Positions 22,823 to 25,663 of a DNA stretch of 25,663 bases are shown here, one piece after another; within the stretch, counting starts at the first letter, position 1, and each line of letters starts with the position of its first letter. Made by a program: the position numbers and the translations under genes. The stretch comes from JBDSTZ01 sp039927975 (lineage in GTDB: Bacteria > Pseudomonadota > Gammaproteobacteria > Burkholderiales > Burkholderiaceae_D). The stretch lies in assembly GCA_039927975.1 (NCBI GenBank), contig JBDSTZ010000656.1:1-25663 (forward strand), given 5' to 3'. Under the pieces are notes generated by a model. That model did not search any database. It was not told where the DNA came from and was given only the letters and a program-made list of their open reading frames with translations.

Positions 22823-24163
22823 TCACGATGCGTGCATCGATTGCTTGATGCGCAAGCTGTCGACCCGCGAGCGCGCATCGGCCAGCGCCAGCAACAGGCT
22901 GTGCGGCAGCTGCTTGTCGTTCAGCGGCGACTTGCCGACCCCGCCCATGGCCGCCGACTTGATCGCCGACAGTTTCGCGTCCAGATCGTCCACCTCGTGC
23001 GCCAGCAACTCGCCCTGCGCCAGCCGCTCGCCGTAGACCGCCTCCAGGTCCGACAGTTGCCCCAGGTAGCCGATGAAGGCCAGGTCGCCATCGGTCGGCT
23101 GGTCGGTCGATGGCGGCGCCGCCTTGAACCACTTGAGAATCACCAGCGTGGTCGACACCAGCGACACCAGCAGGCCGAAGCCGGCCTTGAACTTGTCGAG
23201 CGCGGCGCCGGAAAACAGCGGCCGGTTGCGCTCCATGAACATCCGCGTGCCTTCCGCCGGCGGATAGGCGGCCGAGGCCAGTATCCGGTCCTCGTCCAGA
23301 TGCAGCTTCAAGCGCGCGCCCAGCCTGGGACTGAACAGGCTTTCCAGCACCTTGAACACGGCGCGCCGGTCGACCTCCCTGTTCGCCACCAGCCGCAAAT
23401 TGACGCCGATGGTCTGGATGTCGCGCGGCGGCACCGCCGGCTCGACCTGGTAGGTGTAGGCCAGGATGCGGCTGTCGGCGGCCCAGCCGTAACGCTGCGC
23501 GAACGCCGCCGGAAACGGAATCTCAAGCAGGGTATAACCGTGCTTGCGGACGATGTAGTCGACCACGTCGGACGGCGCGAACGTGGTGATCACCAGCGCG
23601 TCGGGCAGACGTTCGGTGCGCAGCGTGAGCAGTTCCTCGGTCGTGTTGTTCGATTCCACATAATCGATACCCTCGCTCAGCCCGGCATAGCTCAGCAGCT
23701 GCTTGACGATGATGCGGGTGCCGCCCTTCTTGCTGCCCAGGTTGACGCGCTTGCCGCGCAGCCCGGCCAGCTCGGTAATGCCGGGCCGCACCAGGACGTG
23801 CAGCAACTCCGGGCTGACCGTCGCGATATGCACGACGTTGGCATACGGCAGGTCGAGCCCGCCCTGGATGAAGGCGAAATCGAGTTTGCCGGCCGACACC
23901 AACGCCAGCGCCTCCTGCGAGCCGGCGGTCGGCCGCAGCTCCAGCGCCACGCCATTGCTGGCCGCTTCCCGCTGCAAGCCCTTGGCCAGGAAATGCCGGT
24001 TGCTGGTGATCTCGCCGCCGGTGATGCTCAGCGCATAATGCCTCGGCATCAGCTGGCACGCCGACCAGGCCGCCGCACCCAGCAAGCCGGCCAGCGCGGC
24101 CAGGCCCAGCGCGCCACGTATGCCGGCCAATCGCTGAAATTGTGTGGAGATGGCTGCCCTCAT
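22823..24163 (-). CDS. TAXI-family TRAP-type solute-binding protein with C-terminal membrane anchor
   Basis: This 446-residue protein has a membrane helix or signal anchor at residues about 15-36. A TAXI-type binding domain spans about 43-340 (YALSITGGEITSNRHFLAKG, AGKLDFAFIQGGLDL, then GLRGKRVNLGSKKGGTRIIV and LPDALVITTFAPSDVVDYIV). A second membrane helix lies near 357-375 (FGLLVSLVSTTLVILKWF). The cytoplasmic tail of about 70 residues has a helical, coiled-coil-like part (LSDLEAVYGERLAQGELLAH). Normal TAXI proteins are free in the periplasm and end after the binding domain, so the anchor and tail suggest signalling or a fixed complex. No TRAP membrane subunit (TAXI-associated DctQM fusion) is present. 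The start at 24163 is preferred for its CAGGGAT site and the anchor; an open frame continues further upstream but reads as Arg-rich shadow sequence. Confidence 0.82.
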   Translation of the reverse strand: MRAAISTQFQRLAGIRGALGLAALAGLLGAAAWSACQLMPRHYALSITGGEITSNRHFLAKGLQREAASNGVALELRPTAGSQEALALVSAGKLDFAFIQGGLDLPYANVVHIATVSPELLHVLVRPGITELAGLRGKRVNLGSKKGGTRIIVKQLLSYAGLSEGIDYVESNNTTEELLTLRTERLPDALVITTFAPSDVVDYIVRKHGYTLLEIPFPAAFAQRYGWAADSRILAYTYQVEPAVPPRDIQTIGVNLRLVANREVDRRAVFKVLESLFSPRLGARLKLHLDEDRILASAAYPPAEGTRMFMERNRPLFSGAALDKFKAGFGLLVSLVSTTLVILKWFKAAPPSTDQPTDGDLAFIGYLGQLSDLEAVYGERLAQGELLAHEVDDLDAKLSAIKSAAMGGVGKSPLNDKQLPHSLLLALADARSRVDSLRIKQSMHAS

Positions 24164-24209
24164 GGGTATCCCTGAACAAGTTGCAAATAATCCGAGGCCG
24201 GAGCGGCCG

Positions 24210-25052
24210 CTAGCACACCGCCACCAGTCCGGCCTGGCGGACGATTTCCTGGCCGGCGGCGCTGCGCGCAAACGCCAGGAAGTCGGCGCGTAGGCCGTCC
24301 TGCTCGCCATACAGCAGCAGATAAAATGAGTGGGCGTAGGGATAGCGCCCCGACAGCACGGTGGCGCGCGTCGCCGCCACCCCGTCGACCTCGACGCAGC
24401 GCACCGCCGCCGCGCCGATCTGTTCGCGCGCGCCGATGGCGCCGATGCCGTCCGGATCGGCCGCCACCGCCGCAATCAGGCTGGCGTCGCTGTCGCACTC
24501 GCTGGCCGCCGGCGCGAAATCGCTGCCGTCGAGCAGGAACTCTTCGGCGAACTGGCGCGCAATGCCGCCGCGCGCGTGCGCGTACACCTTCACCGTCCGC
24601 GCCGGCCCGCCCACTTGCCGCCAGTTGCCGATCTCGCCCGTGAGCAAGCCGCGCACCTGCTCGCGGCCCAGATTGCGCAGCGGCGAGCCGCGCTGCACGA
24701 CGATCCCGACATCGCCCCTCGCCACCAGGAAGTGGTGGGCGCTGGCATCGTCCTCCGCGTCCGACAGGCTGCGCGTCATCGCCGCCAGGTCGATCGCCCC
24801 GCGGCTGGCCGCGATATAGGCCGGCAGCGAACCGCCTTTCTCAATCACGATGTCGATCTCCGGGTGGCTGCGCATGAAGGCCCGCGCCCACGAGGTATTG
24901 AGCGCCATCATCGCGCCGGCGCCGCCGATCAGCAGCGACTGGCGCCCGGTCGGCGCCGGTTCCGCCTCGACCAGCAGGCGGTGCAGCAGCGCGCCGATGC
25001 CGACCGTGCCGGCCCCGACCGCGAGGGCGATGCCCGCTTGACGTCTATTCAC
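24210..25052 (-). CDS. PstS-like substrate-binding protein
   Basis: This protein of about 280 residues has an N-terminal hydrophobic anchor (residues about 6-26) and a phosphate-binding-protein-like fold (LLIGGAGAMMALNTSWARAF, IVIEKGGSLPAYIAASRGAI, DLAAMTRSLSD, REQVRGLLTGEIGNWRQVGG, DPDGIGAIGARE). The start is a GTG at 25052 that overlaps the stop of the preceding gene, with GAGGGAGGAAG just upstream. The ligand is not certain; many such proteins bind phosphate, but the usual SGT-type loop is replaced here by GGAGAM. No pstCAB genes are in view. It lies 46 bases upstream of the TAXI gene. Confidence 0.8.
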   Translation of the reverse strand: MNRRQAGIALAVGAGTVGIGALLHRLLVEAEPAPTGRQSLLIGGAGAMMALNTSWARAFMRSHPEIDIVIEKGGSLPAYIAASRGAIDLAAMTRSLSDAEDDASAHHFLVARGDVGIVVQRGSPLRNLGREQVRGLLTGEIGNWRQVGGPARTVKVYAHARGGIARQFAEEFLLDGSDFAPAASECDSDASLIAAVAADPDGIGAIGAREQIGAAAVRCVEVDGVAATRATVLSGRYPYAHSFYLLLYGEQDGLRADFLAFARSAAGQEIVRQAGLVAVC

Positions 25053-25663
25053 GGCCGCTTCCTCCCTCGCTGGCGAAGTTCCACTGGCGCCCCGCATACG
25101 CGATGAAATCCCTGGCCGCGCCCGATTGCGCGCCGGCGACCGCGAGGATCATCGGCACCCGCAAGGCAGTCGCCGGCATCGAGGCATTGGCCTGCAAACC
25201 GTCGACCGTGACGATCTTCAGCGCGCGCTGATCGAACGGCATCATCGCCACGAAAGTGATGGCGCAGGGATCGCCGGCCACCTGGCGCAGGCGCTTGCCG
25301 GTATCGAGCACCGAGCGCGACGGCGTGAAGGTGGCGTCCTCGCCCAGCACCAGTTGCACAAAGCTGCGCGTAACGCCGCCGCCGGGCGGACCCACCAGCA
25401 CGTGGATAGGGGCGTCCGCGCCGCCGGCTTCCTTCCAATTGCGGATGCGGCCGGAAAAAATATTCGTCAGCTGGCGCAGGCTCAGCCTGGACACCGGATT
25501 CGACGCGTGCACCAGCGGCACCACGGCGTCGGTGCTGATCAGGGTGGTGTACAGCGTGCGCTGCCGGCCCGCCAGCTGAATGGCGACCTCATCGGGCACA
25601 GCGCCGCTGGCCATGGCGATGTCGACCGTGCGGTCGACCAGCGCCTTGTAGCCGCGCGCGGTG
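25045..25663 (-). CDS. PstS-like substrate-binding protein, 5' end outside the window
   Basis: The frame is open to the window edge, giving about 205 residues of the C-terminal part. Features of the periplasmic phosphate-binding fold are DRTVDIAMASGAVPDEV, AVVPLVHASNPVSRLSLRQL, TNIFSGRIRNWKEAGGADAP, GGGVTRSFVQLVLGE and CAITFVAMMPFDQRA. The 'L..IFSG.I.NW...GG' element is shared with the next gene, so the two are distant paralogues. Its stop overlaps the next gene's GTG start. Ligand unknown. Confidence 0.8.
   Translation of the reverse strand, partial: TARGYKALVDRTVDIAMASGAVPDEVAIQLAGRQRTLYTTLISTDAVVPLVHASNPVSRLSLRQLTNIFSGRIRNWKEAGGADAPIHVLVGPPGGGVTRSFVQLVLGEDATFTPSRSVLDTGKRLRQVAGDPCAITFVAMMPFDQRALKIVTVDGLQANASMPATALRVPMILAVAGAQSGAARDFIAYAGRQWNFASEGGSGRE

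Noticed and set aside
22832..24175. A 447-codon plus-strand open frame
   Set aside because: It is antisense to the TAXI gene and consists of Arg/Gln/His-rich low-complexity sequence.

Overview
The window looks like chromosomal DNA of a betaproteobacterium of the Massilia/Duganella group (Oxalobacteraceae). The grounds are high GC, the type of RpoC C-terminus, an exported type II PHB depolymerase next to a phasin, and FdxA-, AlsD- and DUF2589-type genes. This is family-level recognition by eye; no database search was possible. The exception is roughly the first 700 bases, which are clearly AT-richer and look foreign.

Layout. (1) 1-1340: the 3' part of an MltR-like gene in AT-rich DNA, then an abrupt switch to a detached C-terminal piece of rpoC with its own terminator. 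(2) 1341-2850: an OmpA-family lipoprotein gene broken by one in-frame TAG, and a second copy of the rpoC-type hairpin. (3) 2850-6040: a GH43 lipoprotein, a secreted acetolactate decarboxylase, a zinc-ribbon TM2 protein and a CBS-pair protein. (4) 6175-6825: a deletion scar made of a LysR C-terminal remnant and an internally deleted HAD phosphatase. (5) 6868-9327: a Gfo/Idh/MocA oxidoreductase, and an FdxA-type ferredoxin divergent from a LysR regulator. The ferredoxin appears to have lost four residues in its cluster-binding loop. (6) 9398-11542: a chemoreceptor with a possibly structured leader, followed by REP-like repeats.

(7) 16014-11720, minus strand: a run of six genes ending in a strong terminator. 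In order they are a DUF2589 protein, two unrecognised proteins, a second DUF2589 protein, a GH19 endolysin/chitinase-like enzyme and a nitrilase-superfamily amidohydrolase. Divergent from it is a membrane protein with an internally duplicated transmembrane unit. The shared upstream region holds 23-bp tandem repeats and an inverted repeat. I know no described function for this gene set, and it is one of two candidates here for an undescribed system.

(8) 17871-18073: inverted and direct REP-like repeats. (9) 19812-18150, minus: an exported type II PHB depolymerase coupled to a phasin. (10) 25663-19934, minus: a tightly packed operon, the second candidate. It encodes two PstS-like binding proteins, a TAXI-type binding protein with a C-terminal membrane anchor, a DASS/SLC13-type permease carrying an N-terminal cyclic-nucleotide-binding-like domain, and a membrane-anchored ABC_sub_bind protein. 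Four binding proteins accompany one secondary permease, with no ABC ATPase and no TRAP permease in view. No tRNA, rRNA, CRISPR array or intact insertion sequence was seen.
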